Assembly (NCBI RefSeq): GCF_014648315.1
Contig: NZ_BMQW01000003.1
Coordinates: 248,001-312,000, forward strand
Length of the DNA stretch: 64,000 nucleotides
Source of the DNA: Shewanella ulleungensis
GTDB taxonomy: Bacteria > Pseudomonadota > Gammaproteobacteria > Enterobacterales > Shewanellaceae
Direction: 5' to 3'
A model generated the notes under the pieces. It was not told the DNA's origin and searched no databases. It saw only the letters and a list, made by a program, of their open reading frames with translations. Both the position numbers and the translations under genes were made by a program. Within the stretch, counting starts at the first letter, position 1, and the number at the start of each line of letters is the position of its first letter. Positions 17,813 through 27,001 of the stretch are shown piece by piece.

Positions 17813-18142
17813 ATTTGAGGTCGTTGGTGGTAAATGTTTATCTATACATCATCATATTTAGCAACAGAGTAGCATATTCATATAGTGGATATATGCCATT
17901 GTTGTTAATCATTTAATTTGTTTAATCAATATTTGGGGCTAAGTTAACTCAAGTATGATGTCTGGTGTTGTATCAGGGAGAATTGGGATGACTTAATGTT
18001 GTTAGTGCTCATCAAATATACTAAAACGCTATCCGATAATGTCGAGATATGAAGCGCGAATAAAAAAAGCCCCTCAATGAGGGGCGAAAGAGAAATTGGT
18101 CAGGATTTCTCGTGGGTGGATAGAATTCTAACTTGAGTAACG
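17813..18142. other. 330-bp intergenic region between acs and radD
   Basis: Holds the acs terminator near its right end and, presumably, the radD promoter on the left. I see nothing else in it. Confidence 0.5.
18062..18086 (-). terminator. Terminator of acs
   Basis: On the minus strand GCCCCTC and GAGGGGC pair around a 4-nt loop (ATTG) and run into TTTTTTTA. Confidence 0.92.
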
Positions 18143-20095
18143 TTATTCCGTTTTGTTTAAACGGGTTTCGATTAAGGTATCAATTACAGCTGGATCTGCC
18201 AGTGTTGAAGAGTCCCCTAAGTTAGTCACTTCGTTTGCCGCAATCTTACGTAAAAAACGACGCATAATTTTGCCAGAACGCGTCTTAGGTAAACCGGTTG
18301 CCCATTGAATCAAGTCAGGAGTTGCTAGGGCACCAATCTCTTTACGAACCCATTGGCGTAACTCTTGGCGTAACTCTTCTGTTGGTTCAACGTCGCGTGT
18401 GAGGGTGACGTAGGCATAAATACCTTGGCCTTTGATGTCGTGTGGGTAACCCACCACTGCAGCTTCTGCAACGAGCTCATGCGACACTAGTGCGCTTTCA
18501 ACTTCTGCCGTACCTAAGCGGTGGCCAGATACGTTAATCACGTCATCAACACGTCCGGTAATCCAGTAGTAACCATCTTCGTCGCGACGAGCGCCATCAC
18601 CGGTAAAGTACATACCACGGAACGTTTTAAAGTAGGTTAGGGCAAATCTGTCGTGATCGCCGTATACAGTACGCATTTGACCAGGCCAAGAATCAAGAAT
18701 AACTAGGTTTCCTTCTGTCGCACCCTCAACAATATTGCCCATGTTGTCGACTAATGCAGGCTGTACGCCAAAAAATGGACGTGTAGCAGAACCTGGTTTA
18801 GTGTCTGTTGCACCTGGTAGCGGGCTAATTAAAATACCGCCGGTTTCGGTTTGCCACCAAGTATCCACAATCGGGCAATTTTCATGACCGATCACCTCAT
18901 GGTACCAACGCCAGGCTTCAGGATTAATCGGTTCGCCCACTGAGCCCATTATGCGCAATGAGTCGCCTTTGTAGCTGCTAAATTGTTCTTTACCTTCAGC
19001 CATTAATGCACGGATTAATGTTGGCGCGGTATAAAGTATATTCACATTATGGCGGTCAATCATTTCGCCAAGACGCGCAGGCGTTGGATGATTTGGAACA
19101 CCTTCATGAATTAATACTGTAGCAGCGTTAGCAAATGGGCCATATACCATGTACGAGTGGCCTGTAATCCAACCGACATCGGCTGTACACCAGTAAACCT
19201 CGTCAGCTTTGTAATCAAACACATATTCGTGTGTCATTGAGGCATAAACCATATAACCGCCAGTGGTGTGTAGCACACCTTTAGGGTTACCGGTTGAGCC
19301 AGAGGTATACAGTAAAAATAATGGGTCTTCAGCATTCATTTCAACAGGTTGACAATACTCTGAAGCGACTTCCATTAATGAGTGCCACCATACATCACGA
19401 CCATCAACCCAATCAATATCACCACCAGTACGTTTTAGTACAATGACTTTTTCAACAGACGTGACGTCAGGGTTAGCAATTGCTTCATCAACACTGCGTT
19501 TTAATGGGATTTTACGGCCACCACGAACACCTTCATCTGAAGTAATAAGTACTTTAGATTTTCCGTCTATGACTCTTGCTGCGATTGAGTCTGGCGAGAA
19601 TCCACCAAACACCACAGAATGGACTGCACCAATTCGGGCGCATGCTAGCATCGCTACAGCGGCTTCTGGCACCATAGGCATGTATATCGTGACGATATCG
19701 CCTTTACCCACACCTTGACTACGTAAGGCATTAGCAAATTTACAGACATCAGCATGTAATTCTGCATAGGTGATTTTACGCTGTTCATTTGCGTCATCAC
19801 CTTCCCAAATGATGGCCAGTTTATCGCCGTGCTGTTCTAAATGACGGTCTAAACAGTTTGCTGAGGCATTTAATGTGCCGTCATAAAACCAATTGATCGA
19901 TAAATTGTGGTCATCAAATGAGGTTTTTTTGATTTTAGTGTAAGGTTTAATCCAATCGATACGTTTGCCGTGTTCTCTCCAAAAACCTTCTGGATTAACG
20001 ATGGACTCCTGGTACATTTTCTTATATTGATCGTTATTAACCAGTGCGTTGTCTGCAATGTCACTAGGAACTTTGTAAAGAGACTGCGAGCTCAT
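18143..20095 (-). CDS. acs: Acetyl-CoA synthetase
   Basis: AMP-forming acetate activation: acetate + ATP + CoA gives acetyl-CoA. Length is 650 residues, as in E. coli Acs. Adenylate-forming motif [24 protein letters not shown] in the acetate pocket, and the C-terminal [11 protein letters not shown] whose lysine is the protein-acetylation switch of the family. The ATG follows GAAAGGGAAG. It is divergent from a CrbS-type kinase gene known in Vibrio and Pseudomonas to control acs. Confidence 0.98.
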   Translation of the reverse strand: MSSQSLYKVPSDIADNALVNNDQYKKMYQESIVNPEGFWREHGKRIDWIKPYTKIKKTSFDDHNLSINWFYDGTLNASANCLDRHLEQHGDKLAIIWEGDDANEQRKITYAELHADVCKFANALRSQGVGKGDIVTIYMPMVPEAAVAMLACARIGAVHSVVFGGFSPDSIAARVIDGKSKVLITSDEGVRGGRKIPLKRSVDEAIANPDVTSVEKVIVLKRTGGDIDWVDGRDVWWHSLMEVASEYCQPVEMNAEDPLFLLYTSGSTGNPKGVLHTTGGYMVYASMTHEYVFDYKADEVYWCTADVGWITGHSYMVYGPFANAATVLIHEGVPNHPTPARLGEMIDRHNVNILYTAPTLIRALMAEGKEQFSSYKGDSLRIMGSVGEPINPEAWRWYHEVIGHENCPIVDTWWQTETGGILISPLPGATDTKPGSATRPFFGVQPALVDNMGNIVEGATEGNLVILDSWPGQMRTVYGDHDRFALTYFKTFRGMYFTGDGARRDEDGYYWITGRVDDVINVSGHRLGTAEVESALVSHELVAEAAVVGYPHDIKGQGIYAYVTLTRDVEPTEELRQELRQWVRKEIGALATPDLIQWATGLPKTRSGKIMRRFLRKIAANEVTNLGDSSTLADPAVIDTLIETRLNKTE

Positions 20096-20382
20096 AGGGG
20101 CTTCCCTTTCTAAAAATGGCGTGGCTAAAGTATCATCTTTAACTGTCTCCTAACACTATTAGACCTTGGTCTAGTTTTAAAATATCCTTAATATTTAGTC
20201 TGTTGCACGTGTTAAAGTGATTGATATCGAAGATGAAGAGTAAGCAAATGATCTCTATTTTTCTTGTTTAGGTTGTTTTGTGTTCAATACGCGCGATTAT
20301 GTAAGCGATAAAAAGCAGTAAGTCAGCTTATCTCTGCACTTGAGATGAGATTATATAAAAATAAAATGATAGCGGATGTCTG

Positions 20383-23300
20383 ATGAATTTAACTCTTATA
20401 GTGGCCGTCATAGCCGTATGTTATGTGTCATTGTTGTTTATTTTGGCATGGGGTGCTGAGCGCTGGTTTAGTAAAATAAGTCAAAAAATTCAAGTGTGGA
20501 TTTACGGCCTTAGTCTTGCGGTGTATTGCTCATCATGGAGCTTTTTAGGCACAGTAGGGCAATCCGCTACTGATTTATGGTCCTTCTTACCTATTTTTGT
20601 GGGTCCCATTTTAGTGTTTACGCTTGGCTTTGGCATGTTGCGCAAAATGGTCGTAGTGTCAAAAGCACAAAATATCACCTCTGTTGCCGACTTTATTGCC
20701 GCCCGTTATGGTAAATCACAACTATTAGCCGCAATTGTTACTCTTATTGCACTCTTTGGCATCATGCCATATATCGCGTTACAGCTTAAAGCGATGGTAT
20801 TTAGCCTTAATTTATTTCAGCCAGACGATACCCCATTAAGCCCTGTTGCTGTGCCACTGTTAATTACCATGTTACTCGCTGTATTTGCTATTTTATTTGG
20901 TACTCGAAAATTAGATGCCACTGAACATAATCCTGGCATGATGGTAGCAATTGCGTTTGAGTCGTTAGTCAAGTTAGCCGCCTTTATCATTGTTGGCGCA
21001 GTGATCAGTTTTGGTTTTTTTGATGGTTTTGGAGACATCTGGCAACAAGCCTCTGCTAAGGGGCTGATTGAAAATAGCCACATACGATTGGAGTCATTTT
21101 TACCTGAACTATTTGTCGGTATGGCAGCATTTTTATGTATGCCAAGGCAGTTTCACGTGATGGTAGTAGAATGTGGCGGCGAACATATTTTAAAAAAATC
21201 ACGTTGGATATTTCCAATTTATTTGGTTCTATTTGGCATATTTGTCGCGCCTTTGGCGTTGGCTGGCAAAGTGTTATTAGGTGACTCCGTCGCGGCTGAT
21301 ACCTATGTGATCAATTTACCTCTGGCATTGGACCAACCGTTTTTAGCTGTTATTGCTTTACTTGGCACCTTGTCAGCAGCAACTGGCATGGTGATTGTTG
21401 CGGTTGTAACCATTAGCGTAATGGTGAGTAATGAATGGTTGGTGCCGTTTTTGTTGCGCACAGGACAGATCAGAGAGAAAAATTTTAGCCAGTTCTCGCA
21501 ATTGCTATTAAACGTTCGACGTTTAGCTATTGTAGTGATTTTAGGTTTTGGTTATTTAAGTTATTTAACCTTGGGAGAAAGCGATTCGTTATCACATTTA
21601 GGCATGTTGTCATTTGGCGCATTTTCGCAATTAGCGCCAGCATTGGTCGGTGGTTTGTATTGGAAACATGGTAATCGTACGGGCGTGTATTTGGGGCTTG
21701 CCGTTGGTTTTAGTTTGTGGTGTTTTATTTTGTTGCAAAGTGCTGGTAAAGCACGATTAATTGGTGGTGAATTTGATTTACTCAATTCCATTACCCCGAA
21801 TGTGAGTGACACTCTCATTGCGTTGCTGGCTAACGTGGTGTGCTATGTATTAGGCTCTATTTGGTTTAGGGCGGGAGTCGCAGAGCGAATTCAAGCCAGT
21901 AATTTTGTTAAGCCTTGGGCGTTAAAAAAAGACGCCAATAAGCGTCAGGGGCCGATATCGCAACAAGACTTGCTGATTTTAGCCAGCCGCTTTGTTAGTC
22001 CAACTCGTGCTTATGAAAGTTTTAGCCGTTTTTCACCTGAAGCAGTTAAAAGTGACAGTTGGTATAAAGCCGCTCCTGAAGAATTAATTGCTCATACTGA
22101 GCATATGTTATCGGGGGTACTCGGCGCTTCTAGTGCGTCATTAGTGATGGACTCTGTATTGCAGGGGCGGGATTTGGCACTAGATGAAGTGTTTAGCTTA
22201 GTTGATGAAGCTTCCTCTAAAATCATTTTAAGTCAAGACATGCTTCGTGGAGCAATTGAACATGCATACGAAGGGATGAGTGTAGTTGATAAAGATCTTA
22301 ATTTAGTGGCATGGAACTATCGTTATGCCGATTTATACCAATACCCAGAAGGTTTTTTACAACAAGGTATGCCAATTGCCGATGTGGTTCGCTTTAATGC
22401 ATCGCGTGGTTTTTGTGGCAAAGGAGACATGGAAACACAAGTTGCTGTAAGAGTGCAGCATATGCGTAATGGTACAGCTCATACTTCAGAGCGCGAACGT
22501 AGAGACGGGAAAGTTATTAAAATTCAAGGTAACCCAATGCCCGATGGTGGCTTTGTGATGACATTTACCGACATTACCCAATATCGCTTGCAAGAAAAAG
22601 CACTGCTTGAAGCCAATGAAACCTTAGAGAGTCGAGTAAAAGAGCGAACTTATGAGCTGGCTATGCTCAATAGTGAGTTACTTGAGGCTAAAGCACAAGA
22701 AGAGCTCGCTAATGCGTCTAAAACAAGATTTTTAGCTGCGGTAGGACATGATTTAATGCAACCGCTCAATGCCGCTAGATTGTTTACTGCGTCATTATCG
22801 CAATACCCTAATTTAGACCTTGAGGCTCGCACAACCTTAACTCACGTCAATAGCTCGTTAAAAACGGCTGGCGAGCTTCTAACTGACTTACTCGACATTT
22901 CAAAGCTTGATTCTGGCATGGTCGATGTCAACCGCCGTGATTTTGCGGTGTCTGAAATCATTAATGGTTTATCGGTCGAGTTTGATGCAATGGCGGGCGA
23001 TAACCAAATTTCATTTTCGATGGTGCCATGCTCGGCAACGGTTAATTCAGACCCATCGTTGTTACGGCGTATTTTGCAAAACTTTTTAACCAATGCTTAT
23101 CGTTATGCTCGTGGCGGTAGAGTCTTATTAGGTTGCCGTCATCGAGGTGAATATATTGAGATTCAAGTGCTCGATACTGGTTGTGGTATTGATGAATACG
23201 ATACCCAAGAGATTTTTAAAGAATTTAAACGCCTGAACCATCCAAGCAGTCGCAACGTCAGTGGCTTAGGGTTAGGGTTAGCAATTGCAGACCGCATAAG

Positions 23301-23805
23301 TAAAGTACTCGATCATCCAATTCAAGTGCGATCTGCGCTGGGCGTCGGTTCAATGTTTTCCATTATTGTACCGTTAGGACAAACGATCAGTCAGGTGGTC
23401 ACAAAACCTATGCCGTCATTAATGCAACCATTGGCGGGTGTTAAAGTATTATGCATTGATAATGAAGACGCTATTTTAGCAGGGCTAGACTCATTACTAA
23501 GCCGTTGGCAATGTGAAGTTATTTGTGCAACAGATCTAGCCGACGCTAGAATTAAGCTTGGGCTCAAAGGCGTTGCTCCCGACATTATTTTAGCTGATTA
23601 TCATTTAGATGATGATAAGAATGGGGTTGATGCCATGGATGATATTCGTGCTCGTTATGGTGACCATGTACCAGGGATTTTAATTACCGCCAATACCAAT
23701 AAAGATTTAGTGGATGATATTGAGCGACGTGGATATCACTATATGGCGAAAATGGTTAAGCCAGCGGCTTTACGAGCATTAATTTCAAGTTTAGTTAAAA
23801 AATAA
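20383..23805 (+). CDS. crbS: Hybrid sensor kinase with Na+/solute-symporter domain (CrbS-like)
   Basis: An 1140-residue inner-membrane sensor. Residues 1 to about 490 form a 12-13-helix sodium:solute symporter-like domain. A linker follows, then a PAS domain (about 620-735, AYEGMSVVDKDLNLVAWN), a coiled coil, HisKA with phospho-acceptor H789 in VGHDLMQPLNA, an ATPase domain with N904 (NFLTNAYRYA), DTGCGID and GLGLGLAI, and a receiver with D1072 (ILADYHLDD). This is the CrbS/CbrA layout; the divergent acs points to CrbS. The partner LuxR-type regulator CrbR is not in the window. Confidence 0.87.
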   Translation: MNLTLIVAVIAVCYVSLLFILAWGAERWFSKISQKIQVWIYGLSLAVYCSSWSFLGTVGQSATDLWSFLPIFVGPILVFTLGFGMLRKMVVVSKAQNITSVADFIAARYGKSQLLAAIVTLIALFGIMPYIALQLKAMVFSLNLFQPDDTPLSPVAVPLLITMLLAVFAILFGTRKLDATEHNPGMMVAIAFESLVKLAAFIIVGAVISFGFFDGFGDIWQQASAKGLIENSHIRLESFLPELFVGMAAFLCMPRQFHVMVVECGGEHILKKSRWIFPIYLVLFGIFVAPLALAGKVLLGDSVAADTYVINLPLALDQPFLAVIALLGTLSAATGMVIVAVVTISVMVSNEWLVPFLLRTGQIREKNFSQFSQLLLNVRRLAIVVILGFGYLSYLTLGESDSLSHLGMLSFGAFSQLAPALVGGLYWKHGNRTGVYLGLAVGFSLWCFILLQSAGKARLIGGEFDLLNSITPNVSDTLIALLANVVCYVLGSIWFRAGVAERIQASNFVKPWALKKDANKRQGPISQQDLLILASRFVSPTRAYESFSRFSPEAVKSDSWYKAAPEELIAHTEHMLSGVLGASSASLVMDSVLQGRDLALDEVFSLVDEASSKIILSQDMLRGAIEHAYEGMSVVDKDLNLVAWNYRYADLYQYPEGFLQQGMPIADVVRFNASRGFCGKGDMETQVAVRVQHMRNGTAHTSERERRDGKVIKIQGNPMPDGGFVMTFTDITQYRLQEKALLEANETLESRVKERTYELAMLNSELLEAKAQEELANASKTRFLAAVGHDLMQPLNAARLFTASLSQYPNLDLEARTTLTHVNSSLKTAGELLTDLLDISKLDSGMVDVNRRDFAVSEIINGLSVEFDAMAGDNQISFSMVPCSATVNSDPSLLRRILQNFLTNAYRYARGGRVLLGCRHRGEYIEIQVLDTGCGIDEYDTQEIFKEFKRLNHPSSRNVSGLGLGLAIADRISKVLDHPIQVRSALGVGSMFSIIVPLGQTISQVVTKPMPSLMQPLAGVKVLCIDNEDAILAGLDSLLSRWQCEVICATDLADARIKLGLKGVAPDIILADYHLDDDKNGVDAMDDIRARYGDHVPGILITANTNKDLVDDIERRGYHYMAKMVKPAALRALISSLVKK

Positions 23806-23830
23806 TCGGTGATATTGGAGCAAATAAAAC

Positions 23831-24433
23831 ATGATAAAAGCTTACGGCGACAGTGTGTCTGGTAACTGTTACAAAGTGCAAATGGTGCTTAATATTCTTA
23901 AGATTGAGCATCAATGGATTGAAATGAGCATTATCAATGGCGATACACAGGCCGTGGCTTATTTGGCCAAAAATCCGACAGGAAAAATACCGTTAATTGA
24001 ACTCGATGATGGCAGAGTGTTATCTGAATCCAACGCAATTATGGGCTATTTATCTTCGGGCTCAGCACTTATCCCTAACGATGAGTTTAGCAAAGCGAAA
24101 ATGTATCAATGGTTGTTCTTTGAGCAATACAGTCATGAGCCCTATATTGCCGTAGCACGTTATATTCAATTGTATTTAGGTTTACCTGAAGCGCGACTAA
24201 CTGAGTACTACTCTTTGCATGCTAAAGGTTATAAGGCGCTGAGCGTCATGGAATCTGGACTGACAAAGCAGCCATTCTTATGCGGTGAGCAATTTAGCTT
24301 AGCCGATATCGCGCTTTACGCTTATACCCATGTGGCGCATCAAGGTGGTTTTGAATTAGTTGATTACCCACATATAAGAGCTTGGTTAACCCGCATTACA
24401 CAAATACCTGGCTTTGTTGCAATGCGGGTTTAA
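23831..24433 (+). CDS. Glutathione S-transferase family protein
   Basis: A 200-residue cytosolic protein with an N-terminal thioredoxin-fold domain (MIKAYGDSVSGNCYKVQMVL, then NPTGKIPLIELDDG and LSESNAIMGYL, the cis-Pro and Ser-Asn glutathione-binding elements) and a C-terminal helical domain (FSLADIALYAYTHVA). It starts 25 nt after the crbS-like gene, with GGAGCAAATAAA as ribosome binding site, so it is probably co-transcribed. Substrate unknown; the SGNC stretch may provide a catalytic Ser or Cys. Confidence 0.88.
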   Translation: MIKAYGDSVSGNCYKVQMVLNILKIEHQWIEMSIINGDTQAVAYLAKNPTGKIPLIELDDGRVLSESNAIMGYLSSGSALIPNDEFSKAKMYQWLFFEQYSHEPYIAVARYIQLYLGLPEARLTEYYSLHAKGYKALSVMESGLTKQPFLCGEQFSLADIALYAYTHVAHQGGFELVDYPHIRAWLTRITQIPGFVAMRV

Positions 24434-24437
24434 TACT

Positions 24438-25571
24438 TTAGACTGTTTGTTTGCCAAGATTGGCAAAGTGTTTTGCCACAGCGGGTTCATACGGCGTTGA
24501 TAATCCAACATAAGCTGGGCCAAATGCTTGTAAGCCGCGTTCGGTAACAAACTCTTTTGGTGCTGGTAAAATCACAATAGCGACATTTAGGCCTATATGA
24601 TGGTTAGGTGTTGTGATTGCCACTTGGTTGTCCATATCAATACAGCAAATCAAGTCTGGGATCGTGACATCAACTTCACCATTACGACGTGCTAAAAGAT
24701 GCTCATTTTTGATTTCTAATTGATATTGCTCTTGCTGGTACTCACCACTTCCATCAATGATTACGGTGCCAATAGTAAAGCCTTTTTCGGTACTAAAATG
24801 TGATTGTGAAACCTGACCTCTAAATGCAACATAACCCTCACCGTGACTTGCAATTGCCTCAGCAATGTCCTCGCCATGCTCTTTTGCTAGGCGGTAAGCT
24901 TTACCAATGGCCAGTGACTTAGAAATAGTGCCTTTAATCACCGCATCTTTTACTTGTTCAATTGGCATCGCATGATCGATAGCGGCAATATCATTACGAC
25001 TGATCACAGATAAAGCACGTATAACCGTCTCTGCACGTAAATCATCAATAATATTTTCACAAATAAAACATTCGCCAAACTCATTTGCCGCCACAATTGG
25101 TGCCGCTGGGATATCATTAAAGTAATACGTTGAGTGGGTGATTTCAGGTACGGCACGGCCAGCGACGTCTGCATCAATAATATAGCCATCAGCCATTGCG
25201 GCAACATAAAAAGAAACCGCCGTATTTGAGCCGCCTAATTCACAACAAATGGTGCCGTAAAACTTCTCGCCAGTGTATTGTTCAAGGCGTTTAAATGCGG
25301 TCATCATTGATGATTGAGCACTTTTAGGCAATCTTGCGTAAACCGCTTCTTCGGCTTCAGATAACGCCGATAATGCACCCAGCAAATAAGGTGTGCAGAT
25401 TTTTCTCCCCGCTGGGACCTCGTCGACATCAACGAGGGTGAAGGTTTTACCTGCGGCCAGAGCGGCATCGATATAGGCAATACCTTCATTCATTTCGCCA
25501 CCGCCACCGGTGCCCAAAATAACACATCCGTGTAAAATATCTGTTAGTTCTAAACGCGTTAATAACTTCAT
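24438..25571 (-). CDS. DUF917 / S-methyl-thiohydantoin desulfurase family protein
   Basis: A 377-residue cytosolic protein with the family N-terminus LTDILHGCVILGTGGGGEMNEG, followed by CELGGSNTAVSFY, IIDADVAGRAVPEI and a C-terminal VAIVILPAPKEFVTERGLQAFGP. DUF917 proteins often sit with hydantoinase-type enzymes, and one member is reported to desulfurise a thiohydantoin in bacterial ergothioneine breakdown. Here it is the last gene of a TonB-receptor/NCS1-permease operon, which fits handling of an imported heterocycle. The exact reaction is unknown. Only 4 nt separate it from the convergent GST. Confidence 0.85.
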   Translation of the reverse strand: MKLLTRLELTDILHGCVILGTGGGGEMNEGIAYIDAALAAGKTFTLVDVDEVPAGRKICTPYLLGALSALSEAEEAVYARLPKSAQSSMMTAFKRLEQYTGEKFYGTICCELGGSNTAVSFYVAAMADGYIIDADVAGRAVPEITHSTYYFNDIPAAPIVAANEFGECFICENIIDDLRAETVIRALSVISRNDIAAIDHAMPIEQVKDAVIKGTISKSLAIGKAYRLAKEHGEDIAEAIASHGEGYVAFRGQVSQSHFSTEKGFTIGTVIIDGSGEYQQEQYQLEIKNEHLLARRNGEVDVTIPDLICCIDMDNQVAITTPNHHIGLNVAIVILPAPKEFVTERGLQAFGPAYVGLSTPYEPAVAKHFANLGKQTV

Positions 25572-25629
25572 ATGACTCTCTGATATGTACTGTTAAATCA
25601 TCGGTTAAGGTTTGGTATTAAAATTTGGC

Positions 25630-26946
25630 TTATAGACTCAGCGTTGAGTTTTGTGGCTTTTTGGTTGCCATAAGCTTTTTGATTACAAGGTAAAGTGGAG
25701 CTGTAATTAGCATGGCATCACACACTTCAATGCCTGTCAGTGTTAGCCAGCCTTTATTTGCCATCATGGCAAAACCAATTCCGCCAACCCAAGCGACTAA
25801 TGCTTGAAAATTAAACGCTGCTATTTGATTTAAATGCTCAACTTGATAGATTTTTTGCTGTTGAATAAAGAAGAAGTCGACAATGTAAATTGCGGCAACA
25901 GGGCTAAAAAGAATCGATAAACTAAAAATGAACCCGGTAAAGTTATCGAGTAAATTTAGTGATGCCATCACGGCACCTAACACTCCGCCAACAATGATGA
26001 TTTTCCATTCTGACCAATGAGGTTTAATGGCATTAAAACCGAGTGCGGCACTGTAAAGGTTGACCACATTGGTCACGGCACTTGATGCAATTAATAACAC
26101 AAAGGCAAACACACCTAAGCCAAGGGTTAACATCACCACAAGAATGTCGGAGTTCACCACAGCTAAACCGGCGATTGCTGCCGCGATATAGACAAAATTG
26201 CTGATAAACATAAAAGGTAAAAAAGAGGCGATGACCGTGTCTTTGGGCTTGGCTGCAAAGCGGCTAAAATCTGGCATTAATACCACACTAACAATAAAGC
26301 TGCCGACAACGGCTGATACAGCTTCACCAAAGGTAAAATCTATCCCTGTTAGACCAACACTAGAGGGGGTGTCTTTAACCACATAGCCCAAGCTTTGATA
26401 AAGCATGTATGCCACGAGTAAAAACAAAATAGGCACAAATAAGCTTGATACTCGCTCAATAAACCTAAAGCCCCACAAGGTGGTAAGGGTGATCATTATG
26501 CTGGCAGCAATATCGAATGTCCAAATAGGTGGAGCATAATCAAATAGCTGCATTGAAAATTGAGCCGCTACCTCGCTAAACAAATTAATGTTAACGCCGT
26601 ACCAACCAAGCAACGACAATACAAACGCCAAACTGACAATGTTGGCGCCTTGCAAGCCAAAGACAAATTTCATCGTCATACAAGAGCTTAGTCGGTTTTT
26701 CATACCAACATAGCCAGTAATCGTGCCTAACACCGACAAAATAAACCCGCCGATTAAAAATGCATATATGCTTTGCTCTAATCCTAACGCTGAGCCGATC
26801 TCTAGACCTGTAATGAGCCCCGGTACCGCAAAGGCTAGGCCACCATTGACCATGCCGATCCGCCAACCGTTATGGGTTTTATTTTGAGGCACTGGTGTGG
26901 TTGCGTAGTCTTCTAGCAAGTCATCGATTGTATTGGTATCGGCCAT
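25630..26946 (-). CDS. NCS1-family permease (cytosine/purine/hydantoin type)
   Basis: A 438-residue inner-membrane protein with about 12 transmembrane segments. The family signature region is MVNGGLAFAVPGLITGLEIG followed by GFILSVLGTITGYVGMKNRLSSCM and FGLQGANIVSLAF. NCS1 members carry cytosine, purines, thiamine, allantoin or 5-substituted hydantoins (Mhp1), with Na+ or H+. I chose ATG at 26946 (MADTNTIDDLLEDY) because AGGA lies 7 nt upstream; an ATG at 26982 is possible. It sits between the TonB receptor and DUF917 genes with short gaps, so one operon is likely. Confidence 0.85.
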   Translation of the reverse strand: MADTNTIDDLLEDYATTPVPQNKTHNGWRIGMVNGGLAFAVPGLITGLEIGSALGLEQSIYAFLIGGFILSVLGTITGYVGMKNRLSSCMTMKFVFGLQGANIVSLAFVLSLLGWYGVNINLFSEVAAQFSMQLFDYAPPIWTFDIAASIMITLTTLWGFRFIERVSSLFVPILFLLVAYMLYQSLGYVVKDTPSSVGLTGIDFTFGEAVSAVVGSFIVSVVLMPDFSRFAAKPKDTVIASFLPFMFISNFVYIAAAIAGLAVVNSDILVVMLTLGLGVFAFVLLIASSAVTNVVNLYSAALGFNAIKPHWSEWKIIIVGGVLGAVMASLNLLDNFTGFIFSLSILFSPVAAIYIVDFFFIQQQKIYQVEHLNQIAAFNFQALVAWVGGIGFAMMANKGWLTLTGIEVCDAMLITAPLYLVIKKLMATKKPQNSTLSL

Positions 26947-27001
26947 GTTGATTCCTAGTAAAGGCGCCGTTATTGACGCCATTAAACCCCAAGTAGATTG
27001 C

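Noticed and set aside
20096..20382. CRP binding site in the acs/crbS promoter region
   Set aside because: Expected from biology, but I could not find a convincing TGTGA-N6-TCACA palindrome.
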